DNA of 64,000 nt from an uncultured Desulfuromonadales bacterium (GCA_903868145.1 CAIPTY010000071.1:62001-126000); one strand, 5' to 3'; positions 43,444 to 53,160 are shown, counted from the first letter of the stretch. The notes: generated by a model from the sequence alone, not told the origin. Made by a program: numbers and translations.

Positions 43444-44799
43444 TCAGCGATCAAAGAGCAGTTGCATGGCATCCTGAACTGAGACCACCCCCTCCATCCG
43501 GATAGCTCCCTTTTTAATACGTTTTATGCTGCCGGAGGGCATGAGGCAGGTTTTGAAACCAAGTTTTTCGGCCTCGGCTATGCGAAGTTCCGGCTGGGTG
43601 ACGGCTCGTACCTCCCCGGCCAGCCCGACTTCGCCCAGAACTACCGTCTGCGGATCAATGACCTTGTCCAGATGGCTTGAGGCTACAGCCATGATCATGG
43701 CCAGATCTGCTGCCGGTTCGTTGAGACGTGCGCCGCCGGCGGCATTGAGAAAGATATCCTGTCCCGCCAGGTGAAGCCCGACCTTTTTCTCCAGCACGGC
43801 CACCAGCAGAGCCAGGCGATTGTGGTCCACTCCGATGGTGGTGCGGCGGGGGACACCGTAGGATGACGCCGTCACCAGCGCCTGAAGCTCTACCAACAGT
43901 GGCCGGCTCCCCTCAAGCGACGTGGTCACCACCGATCCGGACACCCCCAGCGGACGTTCGGAGAGAAACAGCTCCGAGGGATTGGCAACCTCGCAGAGCC
44001 CCTCCTGTTTCATCTCGAAGACGCCGATCTCGTTGGTTGAACCGAAGCGGTTTTTGACTGCGCGCAGGATGCGGAACGGGTGGCTGCCGTCACCCTCAAA
44101 GTAGAGTACGGTATCGACCATATGTTCAAGAACCCGTGGCCCGGCGATGGAGCCGTCCTTGGTGACGTGGCCCACGAGAAACACCGGGATGTTGCTCCCT
44201 TTGGCAAGCAACATCAGCTTACCTGCCGATTCCCGCACCTGGCTGACGCTGCCGGGCGCCGATTCGAGCGATGATGTCCAGACGGTCTGGATCGAATCGA
44301 TAACCATCGCGCCCGGTTTTAAGGATGTCGCATGGGCAAGGATTGCCTCCAGCGAGTTTTCGGCCAGAACCAGCAGTCCCTTATGTGATACCCCCAGCCG
44401 TTCACCACGCAGACGGGTCTGGGAGGCAGACTCCTCTCCCGACACATACAGCACCGGTCCGACACTGGCGGCCAACTTGAGCATGGCCTGCAAGAGCAGG
44501 GTCGATTTGCCAATGCCGGGATCACCGCCGATCAGAACCAGCGATCCCGGTACAATACCGCCACCCAGAACCCGATCCAGTTCTCCGATGCCGCTGACTA
44601 CCCTGGTCTCAGCCTGGGCCGGCACATCACAGATCGGAATCGGTCGTGTGCGCTCACCTGATGAGGCAGCATGGCCGGACTTGACGGCGACCTCTTCAGC
44701 CATGCTGTTCCACGAACCGCAATCGGGACATTTCCCCAGCCATTTTGGTGATTGGCCGCCGCACTTCTGGCAGGTGAAAACGGTTTTAAGTTTCATCAA
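43444..44799 (-). CDS. radA: DNA repair protein RadA
   Basis: 451 residues, standard length. A four-Cys zinc finger (CQKCGGQSPKWLGKCPDC) is followed by a RecA-like ATPase (GGDPGIGKSTLLLQ, LYVSGEES), the RadA-specific KNRFGSTNEIG motif, and a Lon-like C-terminal domain (FLNAAGGARLNEPAADLA). It promotes branch migration of recombination intermediates. A second ATG three bases later is equally possible. Confidence 0.96.
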   Translation of the reverse strand: MMKLKTVFTCQKCGGQSPKWLGKCPDCGSWNSMAEEVAVKSGHAASSGERTRPIPICDVPAQAETRVVSGIGELDRVLGGGIVPGSLVLIGGDPGIGKSTLLLQAMLKLAASVGPVLYVSGEESASQTRLRGERLGVSHKGLLVLAENSLEAILAHATSLKPGAMVIDSIQTVWTSSLESAPGSVSQVRESAGKLMLLAKGSNIPVFLVGHVTKDGSIAGPRVLEHMVDTVLYFEGDGSHPFRILRAVKNRFGSTNEIGVFEMKQEGLCEVANPSELFLSERPLGVSGSVVTTSLEGSRPLLVELQALVTASSYGVPRRTTIGVDHNRLALLVAVLEKKVGLHLAGQDIFLNAAGGARLNEPAADLAMIMAVASSHLDKVIDPQTVVLGEVGLAGEVRAVTQPELRIAEAEKLGFKTCLMPSGSIKRIKKGAIRMEGVVSVQDAMQLLFDR

Positions 44800-44866
44800 A
44801 AAGGCAGCCTCTCTCCTGTTTGCGTTCTTGAATCATGGCACAGAGAAATCTACATTCTGCGTCTGT

Positions 44867-46285
44867 CTATTTTTCTTTTTTCCTGCCAGGCTTTTTCTCT
44901 TTTCCTGAATCCGGTTTGTCTTTTGAATGCTTTACCTTGGCCAGCTTACGGGATGTAACAGCAATCATCGGATTGGCTGCCGAAACCGTGACCGTGGCCG
45001 TTGAGTCCCCCAGCTCCTTATCAAGAGCGCGAACCGTGCCGTCAAACGAATGCTTGCTGTCCGGCTTGATCTCCCTCACTTCCGTCGGCAGGCCGATCCG
45101 GTCGAGAATGGCAATGAACGGCTCCGGATCAAGCTCCTCCACATTGACCATCCTCTTCGCATCCCATTCTCCGGTGGCCACCAGCATGGCGGCCGCGACC
45201 GGCGGAACACCGGCAGTGTAGCTGATTCCCTGGGATTCAACCTCTTCGTAGCATTTTTTGTGGTCAGAGACCTGATAGATCAGCACCTCGCGTTTTTTGC
45301 CATCCTTCTTCCCCTTAACGAAGTTTCCGATGCAGGTATTGCCGGTATAGCCGGGAGCCAGCGTCATGGGATCAGGAAGCAGCGCCTTGACAACCTTGAG
45401 CGGCACGACCTCCTGGCCGGTGGTCAGTGTCACCGGCAGATGGGAGAGGAAGCCGAGGGTACGCAGAACGGTGAATACGTTGATGTAGTGATCACCAAAC
45501 CCCATCCAGAAGCGTATGCTGTTGGCATCGATGTTCTTGGACAGGGAGTGCAGCTCGTCGTGTCCGTTCAGGTAGATCGGTTGTTTTCCGACCACCGGAA
45601 AATCATAGACCCGCTTGACCGAGTGGGTGGGGTACTCCTTCCACTGCCGGTCGATCCAGGTCCAGACCTTGATGAATTCACGGAAATTGATCTCCGGGTC
45701 AAAGTTGGTGGAAAAATATCTGCCATGACTCCCGGCGTTGACGTCCATAATGTCGATCGTATCAATTTTATCGAAGTAGCGCTTGACCGCCAGGGCACAG
45801 TATGCGTTGACCACACCCGGATCAAATCCGGCGCCGAGGATGGCGGTCACGCCCTTGTCAGCGCACAGATCTTTCCGTTTCCACTCGTAATTGGCATACC
45901 AGGGGGGCTCTTCGCAGACTTTGTCCGGGTCCTCGTGAATGGCGGTGTCGATATAGGCCGCGCCGGTTTCGATACAGGCCTCCAGCACCGACATATTGAT
46001 GAAAGCGGCACCGAGGTTGATCACAATGCCGGATTTGGTCTTTTTTATCAGCTTGATGGTCGCCGGGATATCCAGCGCGTCAAGTTGGGCTGCGTACAGC
46101 CGACCGGCCGGATTCTTGAGATGCCCCCTCCGGTTCACGCTTTCGATGATCGCATCACATTTGTCCAGCGTCCGCGATGCGATACATATATCGCCCAGGA
46201 CATCGTTGTTCATCGCCGCCTTGTGGGCCGCAACATGCGCCACCCCTCCTGCGCCGATTATCATTACGTTCTTCTTTTTCTGCAT
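44867..46285 (-). CDS. Carboxynorspermidine synthase (saccharopine dehydrogenase family)
   Basis: 472 residues. The NAD(P)-binding MIIGAGGVAHVAAHKAA, GAAYIDTAIHEDP, AILGAGFDPGVVNAYCALA and VNAGSHGRYFSTNFDPEINF are typical of the carboxynorspermidine/carboxyspermidine dehydrogenase branch. It reductively joins aspartate semialdehyde to a diamine. The last ~40 residues are a Lys-rich tail (KHSKDKPDSGKEKKPGRKK) not needed by the family. It lies 12 bases after nspC in the same transcript, which fixes the pathway. Confidence 0.9.
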   Translation of the reverse strand: MQKKKNVMIIGAGGVAHVAAHKAAMNNDVLGDICIASRTLDKCDAIIESVNRRGHLKNPAGRLYAAQLDALDIPATIKLIKKTKSGIVINLGAAFINMSVLEACIETGAAYIDTAIHEDPDKVCEEPPWYANYEWKRKDLCADKGVTAILGAGFDPGVVNAYCALAVKRYFDKIDTIDIMDVNAGSHGRYFSTNFDPEINFREFIKVWTWIDRQWKEYPTHSVKRVYDFPVVGKQPIYLNGHDELHSLSKNIDANSIRFWMGFGDHYINVFTVLRTLGFLSHLPVTLTTGQEVVPLKVVKALLPDPMTLAPGYTGNTCIGNFVKGKKDGKKREVLIYQVSDHKKCYEEVESQGISYTAGVPPVAAAMLVATGEWDAKRMVNVEELDPEPFIAILDRIGLPTEVREIKPDSKHSFDGTVRALDKELGDSTATVTVSAANPMIAVTSRKLAKVKHSKDKPDSGKEKKPGRKKEK

Positions 46286-46297
46286 GAAAAACCTCCC

Positions 46298-47404
46298 CTA
46301 AGATAGACTACCGGCGTAATCTTCAAACCCGAAACTGCGAATCAGCTCTACGGTGCCGTCCAGCCTGCGTACCACTATTGAAGGCATCGGAACACCGTTG
46401 AACCAGTTTTTCTTCACCATGGTATATCCTGCCGAATCGGCGATGCGCACCTCGTCGCCAACCTTCAGCCTGGTCTCCAGCTCGTAGCTGCCGAAAATAT
46501 CTCCTGCCAGGCACGACCGACCGGCAATCATCATGCGGTTATTTCCCGGAGCGGGGACTGAAATCCTCGGATTCGTCCGATAAATCAGGTGATCCAGCAG
46601 ATGCGCCTCCACAGAGGCATCAACGATGGCTATATCAATCTCGTTATGCACCACATCGAGTACCGTGGTCACCAGCTCGGTACTGTTGGTGATGGCTGCC
46701 TCACCCGGCTCCAGATAGAGCTGTACCCCGTATTTTTCACTGAAATTCTTCAGTATCGCACAGAACCGTTCCAGCGGATAACCGTCCTTCGTAAAGAAGA
46801 TACCGCCGCCGAGGCTGATCCAGTCCATTTTATCCAAAATCGTCGAGAAACGCGCACCGATCTGCTCCAGGGCGACGGAAAGATTTTCCACATCGTCGTT
46901 TTCGCAGTTAAAATGGAACATCATCCCGCTGATAAAACCCGCCACTTCGCGAAGTTCCTGTTCGCTACAGACTCCAAGACGGGAATAGCGGCGCGCCGGA
47001 TCGGCCAGATCATAGTGGGAATAACTGATGCCCGGATTGACACGCAGCCCGACTTTCAGGCCGCGGACCCGGTCGTGGAACATCTTCAGCTGCGAGACGG
47101 AATTGAAGATCAGCTTGTCGGCAAACTGGCTGACCGCATCGATCTCCTCAGCGGAATAGACAACACTGTAGGCATGCACCTCCTTGCCAAATTTTTCATG
47201 GCCAAGCCGGGCCTCGAAGAGCGAACTGCTGGTGGTTCCGTCCATATACTGCCGCATCAGGTCGAACACGCACCAGGTAGAAAAACATTTCAACGCCAGG
47301 ACAGAGTGTGCACCGGACTGCTCACGCACGTGCCGTATGATTTCGAGATTTTTTACCAGCTTGTTTTCATCGATGAGATAGTACGGGGTGTGCGCGTGCG
47401 ACAT
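46298..47404 (-). CDS. nspC: Carboxynorspermidine decarboxylase
   Basis: 368 residues of the alanine-racemase-fold PLP decarboxylases: YYLIDENKLVKNLEII, ALKCFSTWCVFDL (PLP lysine), WISLGGGIFFTKDGYPLE, LEPGEAAI and AGRSCLAGDIFGSYEL. It removes CO2 from carboxynorspermidine or carboxyspermidine to give the triamine. With the downstream synthase it forms the two-step alternative spermidine/norspermidine route. Confidence 0.94.
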   Translation of the reverse strand: MSHAHTPYYLIDENKLVKNLEIIRHVREQSGAHSVLALKCFSTWCVFDLMRQYMDGTTSSSLFEARLGHEKFGKEVHAYSVVYSAEEIDAVSQFADKLIFNSVSQLKMFHDRVRGLKVGLRVNPGISYSHYDLADPARRYSRLGVCSEQELREVAGFISGMMFHFNCENDDVENLSVALEQIGARFSTILDKMDWISLGGGIFFTKDGYPLERFCAILKNFSEKYGVQLYLEPGEAAITNSTELVTTVLDVVHNEIDIAIVDASVEAHLLDHLIYRTNPRISVPAPGNNRMMIAGRSCLAGDIFGSYELETRLKVGDEVRIADSAGYTMVKKNWFNGVPMPSIVVRRLDGTVELIRSFGFEDYAGSLS

Positions 47405-47499
47405 CTTTCAAACCTTTCGGAAAAGCGGGATTCAGGTTCGGAGAGCATAAAGTCATCCGGGCAATTTGTCAATTTCTGCAAACAATCCACGGTCAGCCG

Positions 47500-49029
47500 T
47501 CATGACGTCGCAAATACTACCGTGCAGCCGAAAGCTTTTTCGAACAGGTCTTTCTTGGCATTGGCGCCAAAGATCTCCACAGAGACATCTTCCACCGCAG
47601 TCAGGCGGATCGTTACGCTTGTTCCGCCGAACAGACAGGAGAGTCCCTGAATCAGACCGTTTCTGCGACGGTCAAGTCCATCGGCAAGTCGCAGAATCCC
47701 CCCGAGGCGAGCCACGATGACCTGATCTTTTTCGCTGAGGCTCTGAAAGTCCTCATGTTTTCTCTTGGGGAGCGATTTGCGATGGTAACGTGCAACCTGC
47801 GCTATCAGCTCCCGTTCACGCGGGGTGAAGCCGAACAGTTCGGCATGCCGGATAAGATGATAGGAATGCTTGTGGTGGCTGCCATAGCTGATGAAATAGC
47901 CGCTGTCATGCAGAATGGCTGCCGCTTCAAGGAGTTTTCTCTCCGGCTTCTTCAAGCCGAAGGGAAGCGCCAGGGCATCAAATATGGAGAGCCCCAGACC
48001 TGCTACATGCCTGGCATGCGGCTCGTCAATATGACAGGATCGCGCGAAATCGGTGACGGCATCCCTCCAGGTGGGGGGCGTTAGGCTTCCGGCTGCAAAC
48101 CCGAGGCGCTTGATGGCCCTGATCAACAGACCTTCCCGGATGCCCCGCTCATTCACCAGCATCCGGTTGGCGTCGAGGAAACGCATCAACTCATCGATCA
48201 CCACCACGCCGGCGATGATGATATCGGCCCGGTCCTGATTAAGCCCGGGAATGGTGCGCCGCCCTTTCAGATCCCTGCGGATCAGCATGGCCAGCAGGTG
48301 GACAACCTCTGATCGGAGCACCTCGTAACCGTGGATGGAGACATAGTTGTCCTTGCGCATCTGCATGGCCATGTAGCCAAGTGCCGTCAGGGTGCCTCCC
48401 GAGCCGATAACGGAGTCCACCGAGACCTTTTTCCCGCCGAAGGCGCGTTTGAGGGCTTTTCGTATATGATTCTGAAGTTTCAGCAGTTCGTCCTCTGCGA
48501 CCGGGTCGCTCTTCAGAAAACTATCGGTCATGACAACCGCGCCAAGATCGAGTGAGTGGAACTCCTCCACATGGTTTCCGCACGCCATGACGATCTCGAC
48601 ACTTCCGCCGCCGATATCGACCATGGCGGAACGCTTGCCGTACAGATCGAAGTTGGAAAGCGCGGATGCTGCCGTCAGTTCGGCTTCTTCTTCGCCTGAA
48701 ATAACCCTGATTTCGTGTCCCAGTTCTTCGGACAGCAGCAAAACCAGCTCTGTGCCGTTGGTTGCGGTTCGTACGGCACTGGTTGCCACCGCCTCGACCG
48801 CCTCTACATTCAGTCCGCTCACCAGCTTCCTGAAACGGCGGATGGCTTCGATCGCACGTTTTGAGGCATCTTCAGATATCTTTCCGGTCATGGCCAGCCG
48901 TTCTCCCAGACGCACGGTCGCCTTCTCGTCATCAACGATCTTGAACTTGCCGTCATGGGAGGCTTCAGCGATGATGCAGCGGATGGAGTTGGTGCCTATG
49001 TCGATTGCGGCGATGCGGGATTTTTTCAT
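47500..49029 (-). CDS. ppx: Exopolyphosphatase / Ppx-GppA phosphatase
   Basis: 509 residues. The ASKHA-fold N-terminus reads AAIDIGTNSIRCIIAEA, VISGEEEAELTA and AMVDIGGGSVEIVM, and the C-terminal HD-like domain contains ILHDSGYFISYGSHHKHSYHLI. It releases phosphate from polyphosphate ends or hydrolyses pppGpp. It is the last of three genes with CHAD and SixA, 8 bases after the CHAD gene. Confidence 0.94.
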   Translation of the reverse strand: MKKSRIAAIDIGTNSIRCIIAEASHDGKFKIVDDEKATVRLGERLAMTGKISEDASKRAIEAIRRFRKLVSGLNVEAVEAVATSAVRTATNGTELVLLLSEELGHEIRVISGEEEAELTAASALSNFDLYGKRSAMVDIGGGSVEIVMACGNHVEEFHSLDLGAVVMTDSFLKSDPVAEDELLKLQNHIRKALKRAFGGKKVSVDSVIGSGGTLTALGYMAMQMRKDNYVSIHGYEVLRSEVVHLLAMLIRRDLKGRRTIPGLNQDRADIIIAGVVVIDELMRFLDANRMLVNERGIREGLLIRAIKRLGFAAGSLTPPTWRDAVTDFARSCHIDEPHARHVAGLGLSIFDALALPFGLKKPERKLLEAAAILHDSGYFISYGSHHKHSYHLIRHAELFGFTPRERELIAQVARYHRKSLPKRKHEDFQSLSEKDQVIVARLGGILRLADGLDRRRNGLIQGLSCLFGGTSVTIRLTAVEDVSVEIFGANAKKDLFEKAFGCTVVFATS

Positions 49030-49037
49030 GGGGCCTC

Positions 49038-49910
49038 TTATATCAGGAATGTGTAGACGAGCGGTTTGCGCTCGATCAGTTCTGAAAACATCTCCAGCAG
49101 GAGTGCGTCCTCATGCCGGAGGATCGCTTCTGCCTGGTCCCGCTCATTTCGGGGCAGTTCCAGGGCTTTGAGCAGAATCTCGAACTCTGCGATGTCATTC
49201 ATCCGCCCCAGGATGGATTGATACTCCTTGAGCAGCCCCAGCAGCGCCGAATAGTCACAATCCAGTACCGTTGAGACAATCTCCAGCACGTAGCGCCACT
49301 TTTTTATTGCAATGCGGAGGGCATGGCGGGATTCTCGCTGTTCAGGCACCATCGAAACCGCAAGCAGTCGATGTATCGGCAGATACTGCCTGATGGATGT
49401 TTCGGAAAAATAGGCCGGTAAAGAAAAGCCGTGCCGGTCCGCAAGACACCCCTCGTTCAGCGCGGCGACAATTTCACGAACCATCCGGTCAAGGGTGCGC
49501 TGGTCGAAGGCAATAAGGGCCTTCTCTATCCGTTTCAATTTCCCGGAGCGCAGCCGGGAGAGAGCCTGAAAAAGCCTGCCGCCCGCTGCTGTCTCCGCAT
49601 CAATACGCGGCGGGAAAAAAAGCAGCGCCTCATCAATATTACGGAGCCCGCCCAGAACCTGCGTAATTTTGCGAATGACCTTTTTAAGCTCGTTCTTCGC
49701 GGATTTCGGTGCAATCGGATCAAACAGTTCCAGCAGTGCTCTGAAACGACGCGTCGCAACCCGCAGATCATGGATGTCATCCTGGTCGTATGTTTTCAGG
49801 ACTGTGCATCGCAGCCGGAGCAACTCCTGCCATTGCGCAAACAAAACCCCTCTGGAGCGTTCCAGGATAGTGGCCGGGTCAGGCGGTAATCTTTCAGGCG
49901 TGGGCGGCAT
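49038..49910 (-). CDS. CHAD domain protein
   Basis: 290 residues, all helical, with conserved CHAD histidines and arginines (DIHDLRVATRRFRALLELF, HALRIAIKKWRYVLEIV). CHAD proteins bind polyphosphate granules through these basic faces. Placement between sixA and ppx supports a role in polyphosphate metabolism. Confidence 0.9.
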   Translation of the reverse strand: MPPTPERLPPDPATILERSRGVLFAQWQELLRLRCTVLKTYDQDDIHDLRVATRRFRALLELFDPIAPKSAKNELKKVIRKITQVLGGLRNIDEALLFFPPRIDAETAAGGRLFQALSRLRSGKLKRIEKALIAFDQRTLDRMVREIVAALNEGCLADRHGFSLPAYFSETSIRQYLPIHRLLAVSMVPEQRESRHALRIAIKKWRYVLEIVSTVLDCDYSALLGLLKEYQSILGRMNDIAEFEILLKALELPRNERDQAEAILRHEDALLLEMFSELIERKPLVYTFLI

Positions 49911-49918
49911 GATGATGG

Positions 49919-50434
49919 TTATTTCCGGGGGAAAGCCTTTTTTAACGACAGGACCAGTCTCTTGTCCGGTGCCTGGTACCAGAGGAAACCGGCCGGCTTG
50001 TCATCTTTGTCCGGATCAAGTTCCAGGGCAACACAGGCGCCTTTTTTCAGGACGATTGTCTGGTCTGTGCGACCAAGCAGCAATGAGAGCAGTGAACCAA
50101 GCTGGGGTTCGTGTCCAACCAGCAAAACCCGCTTGGCATCACCGCAGCCTTTCAGGTGCCCAACCAGTTCGGAGATATCCGCTTCCTGAAGCAGAAGCCC
50201 GCTGGCGACCACCACATTCTTGCGGCAGGCCTTTCCCGCTACGATTTCCGCCGTTTGAACGGCCCGGGTCAGCGGACTGGTGATGATCAGACGCGGTTTG
50301 GGGCCGTACTTGATAATCAGTGAACTCATTTTTTCAGCCGCGACTCTGCCTTTTTCAGTCAGATAGCGCCATTCGTCCGGTAACGTGTCGCTGCCTTCCA
50401 CCGCTTCGGCGTGCCGCATGACATACACAATCAT
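49919..50434 (-). CDS. sixA: Phosphohistidine phosphatase SixA-type
   Basis: 171 residues of the histidine phosphatase superfamily: VMRHAEAVEGSD (catalytic RH), LTEKGRVAAEKM, ITSPLTRAVQTAEIV and VLLVGHEPQLGSLLSLLL. SixA removes phosphate from histidine phosphotransfer domains; family members in polyphosphate clusters may act on other phospho-substrates. It heads the sixA-CHAD-ppx transcript. Confidence 0.88.
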   Translation of the reverse strand: MIVYVMRHAEAVEGSDTLPDEWRYLTEKGRVAAEKMSSLIIKYGPKPRLIITSPLTRAVQTAEIVAGKACRKNVVVASGLLLQEADISELVGHLKGCGDAKRVLLVGHEPQLGSLLSLLLGRTDQTIVLKKGACVALELDPDKDDKPAGFLWYQAPDKRLVLSLKKAFPRK

Positions 50435-50488
50435 GGTTTCCTCCAGATAAATCGGATGGTTAAATCTTTCAATGGTCGAAAAAAAGAA

Positions 50489-51310
50489 TCAATGCCCGCG
50501 ATACAGTTGCATCAGGTAAATCACGATCTCTATTGCGATCAGGATGATTATGATCCATTCAAGGCGGGCTGAGCGGCGAGCGTGGGAAAGGCTGCTGAAT
50601 ACATCGGTCATGTCCAGCAGCGTCTCCGACTTGTGTTTTATCTCCTGATAGCGCTGGTTCAGCTCAAACAGACTTGCCATGGTCAGATACAGACGGTCTG
50701 CTTCCGGGTTGTCCCAGGTTATTTCCGGCTTGTCCAGCACCATGATATGGGCGATGGAGGTAAATTTGAAGCTCAGTATTGATGATGCCAGGCGGGCCAT
50801 GTCGCGATCCGGCAGTTCCAGCCTGCCTTTGCCGAGGTTGGAAATCAGCCCTTCCACCTCATCGAACACAACGTCGATCCGTTCCTCGATCCGTTCCAGC
50901 GCCACCGATTTGGCGATCACGAAGCAGATAATATCCAGAAAAGCCAGATTATACCGGGGCATTACCGCGCAATCGTTGGTAATGGCCGGTTCGCGTTCCG
51001 TGTCGATCTCCAGCCGGTACTCCTCACGATAGGGCAATTGAATCTGCCCCTTCAGGGACTCGGCGTACTGAGGGATGCTGTCCAGAAAGCGCGCAATGAG
51101 ATCACCCGAGCAGTTGAGAAAAACCACCCCGCCGAAATAATACAGATAGACCCGTTCGGTATCGCTGCCGGTGGCAAGTGCAAAGGTAAGCGGGTTGAGC
51201 TTCATCGGCTCTTCCCAGCGATACTTGCGCGTGATGCCCAGTCTGACCGCTAGACGATTCAAGTCGAGTTCGCCACCGAAGGCAAATGCTTTGAAATTAA
51301 ATAGTTCCAT
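50489..51310 (-). CDS. RMD1/DUF155 family membrane-anchored protein
   Basis: 273 residues from the ATG at 51310. It has the DUF155 features: KYRWEEPMKLNPLT-like N-terminal beta region, YLYYFGGVVFLNC, a helical middle ending in DNPEADRLYLTMASLFELNQRY and a C-terminal membrane helix (WIIIILIAIEIVIYLMQ). The yeast relative Rmd1 is organellar; the bacterial role is unknown. A small gene 19 bases upstream is likely co-transcribed. Confidence 0.85.
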   Translation of the reverse strand: MELFNFKAFAFGGELDLNRLAVRLGITRKYRWEEPMKLNPLTFALATGSDTERVYLYYFGGVVFLNCSGDLIARFLDSIPQYAESLKGQIQLPYREEYRLEIDTEREPAITNDCAVMPRYNLAFLDIICFVIAKSVALERIEERIDVVFDEVEGLISNLGKGRLELPDRDMARLASSILSFKFTSIAHIMVLDKPEITWDNPEADRLYLTMASLFELNQRYQEIKHKSETLLDMTDVFSSLSHARRSARLEWIIIILIAIEIVIYLMQLYRGH

Positions 51311-51329
51311 GTGTTCCGTTCTTGATCGG

Positions 51330-51521
51330 CTAACGTGCGACGATTCGTAACGCATTCCGTTCCTTGATTCCAATATCATGCAGGGCGGCATCCTCTGAAG
51401 CGCACAGCTTGTCTACGAGTTCTTCCCATTCGTGCCTGGGTATATGGCGTTCAAGCGGAATCGCTCTCAATCGAAGTCCTATTTCGGAATATTTTGCCTG
51501 TTTTGCATTCGGATTTGCCAT
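51330..51521 (-). CDS. Small hypothetical protein, 63 residues
   Basis: From the ATG at 51521, with GGGAG nine bases before it, a small basic/acidic protein (AKQAKYSEIGLRLRAIPLER, EWEELVDKLCASEDAALHDI). The reading extends upstream to 51575 but without a ribosome site. No family recognised; it is probably in an operon with the DUF155 gene. Confidence 0.55.
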   Translation of the reverse strand: MANPNAKQAKYSEIGLRLRAIPLERHIPRHEWEELVDKLCASEDAALHDIGIKERNALRIVAR

Positions 51522-51599
51522 GTCTATGTTCTCCCTGATTTTCCGTATTGTACAGGTATTTTCAGCGTTCGTCATGCACTGAATATTGCGCTCATCACC

Positions 51600-51773
51600 T
51601 TACCGCTCGCTACCAAGATTTTGATGAGTACCGGAATGGTTCAGATTTATGGGGTGATCGGGAGAATTCCAGTAACCGCACATAATGCACCGGTAGCCAT
51701 TGACCACACCGGTATCATGGACGATCTGATAACTCATGATTCCAATCTTCGCACTGCATTTCGGACATTTCAT
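51600..51773 (-). CDS. Small zinc-ribbon protein, 57 residues
   Basis: The minus strand from the ATG at 51773, behind a strong GGAGGAG, codes MKCPKCSAKIGIM, a 20-residue spacer and YRCIMCGYWNSPDHPINLN, ending at TAA. Two CxxC pairs form a rubredoxin-like zinc ribbon. Function unknown; such proteins often bind nucleic acid. It is too short for routine gene calling and lies alone between the DUF155 pair and the metallophosphoesterase. Confidence 0.72.
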   Translation of the reverse strand: MKCPKCSAKIGIMSYQIVHDTGVVNGYRCIMCGYWNSPDHPINLNHSGTHQNLGSER

Positions 51774-51853
51774 ATAACTCCTCCCGTATGTATGGAACGT
51801 TATGTGGCTGATCCTTGGTTACACTTCTGCCAGTACTCGCTGAAACAGCCAAG

Positions 51854-51889
51854 AAAAAAACCTCCGAAGTTCATAAAACGCCGGAGGTC
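51854..51889 (-). terminator. Terminator after the metallophosphoesterase at 51915
   Basis: On the minus strand ACCTCCG pairs with CGGAGGT and is followed by seven T (plus-strand A at 51854-51860). Confidence 0.85.
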
Positions 51890-51914
51890 TCTGTATCGAA
51901 AGGCTTTACTCCTG

Positions 51915-53129
51915 TTATTTATAGAGATCGGAACTCTTGAAGTCGTCCAATACAGTAAAAGGTGTAAGGGAGACGTCGGTTGCGTTGTTCCATTTGTTGA
52001 ACTGGAAGCCGCGGAACTGGGCACTCCAGGTATTGTCGGAATAGACAGTGACCAACATGTAGCCGAACATGGGATTGGAACTGCTGGACAGCGATTTCTG
52101 AACGTTGTACTTGGATGCGCCAGTGTAACCTTTTAATACTACATCAAAAGATGAGTAGTCATAGTTTCCGCCACCGCCGGTACCCACGACAAATGCCGGA
52201 ACCTTGTTGGTGCCGTTTGACATGACACCGCGAACATACATGTGGTCATGCCCGGCCAGATACGTGCCGTTCTTCGCCGCCAGGGCGGTGACCAGCGCGT
52301 CCCTGCTGTCGGGGTCATTGGCCAGGCAGTCCGGATGCGAAGCAGAAGGCCACATCTGTTCGTGAGACATGACGAAATTCACCCCGGCGGTGGAGTTATT
52401 GACCTGGTCGAGGACCCAGGAGTTCATCATCTGCCCTTTGTTTGATCCCGGCGCGTACTTGGTGTTGTCGAATGTAGCCGTGCGACCGGCGTATTCGTCA
52501 AACGCAACAATCTTGACATTCTTGTAGGTCAAAGAGTAGGTCAGACCATTTTCAGCGCCAGCCGGTGAAACCGGTGAGAAAGGAGAAAACAGGCTGGCAG
52601 TCAGGGGAAAATGAGCCTTGTACGTTGCAAGGCTCGGGTCAGCAGGGTTGACTGCACCAAGGGCCGAGGTAGGTGAGTACTCGTGGTTGCCACGGGTTGT
52701 GAAAATCGGGATGCTCGCCACCGGCGCCATGGTTTTTATCCAGGTATCCATTTCAGAAATGAGATGAGTCGGATCCTGATCTTCTCCGGTAATCATATCG
52801 CCGGGGAACAGGATGAAGTCGACCTTCTGAACAGCATTTTGAGCGGCAATGTCGTTGGCGATAGCCGCCATGACAGTTGTAGAAACACCATTATTCTGCG
52901 CCAGGTTGCCATTGCCAAATCCAGCACTGTTCACGGGGGTGAGTGTTCCACCGCCCGCTGCACGGCTGTCATCTGTTACCGCAAACCGCATCGTTACGGC
53001 TACTGGCGCAATAGCCGGACTTGAGCTACCGCAACCGCTTACGCTCACCATCATTGCAGCAAACACTGCCAAAAGCGATGCGGACACTATCGTCGATCTG
53101 AACCGTATAAACGTCTTCTCCTGGTACAT
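51915..53129 (-). CDS. Secreted lipoprotein metallophosphoesterase (purple acid phosphatase-like) 1
   Basis: 404 residues from the ATG at 53129 (AAAGGAG in front). A lipobox (VSVSGCGSSS) predicts anchoring to the outside of a membrane. The phosphoesterase core has MRFAVTDDSRA, ILFPGDMITG, TRGNHEYS, FVMSHEQMW and YLAGHDHMYV. The GNHE and GHDHxY motifs fit the purple-acid-phosphatase-like branch, so it probably releases phosphate from organic esters outside the cell. It follows a related gene on the same strand. Confidence 0.88.
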   Translation of the reverse strand: MYQEKTFIRFRSTIVSASLLAVFAAMMVSVSGCGSSSPAIAPVAVTMRFAVTDDSRAAGGGTLTPVNSAGFGNGNLAQNNGVSTTVMAAIANDIAAQNAVQKVDFILFPGDMITGEDQDPTHLISEMDTWIKTMAPVASIPIFTTRGNHEYSPTSALGAVNPADPSLATYKAHFPLTASLFSPFSPVSPAGAENGLTYSLTYKNVKIVAFDEYAGRTATFDNTKYAPGSNKGQMMNSWVLDQVNNSTAGVNFVMSHEQMWPSASHPDCLANDPDSRDALVTALAAKNGTYLAGHDHMYVRGVMSNGTNKVPAFVVGTGGGGNYDYSSFDVVLKGYTGASKYNVQKSLSSSSNPMFGYMLVTVYSDNTWSAQFRGFQFNKWNNATDVSLTPFTVLDDFKSSDLYK

Positions 53130-53160
53130 GAGACTTCTCCTTTGTGTGTTCAAAATTTAT

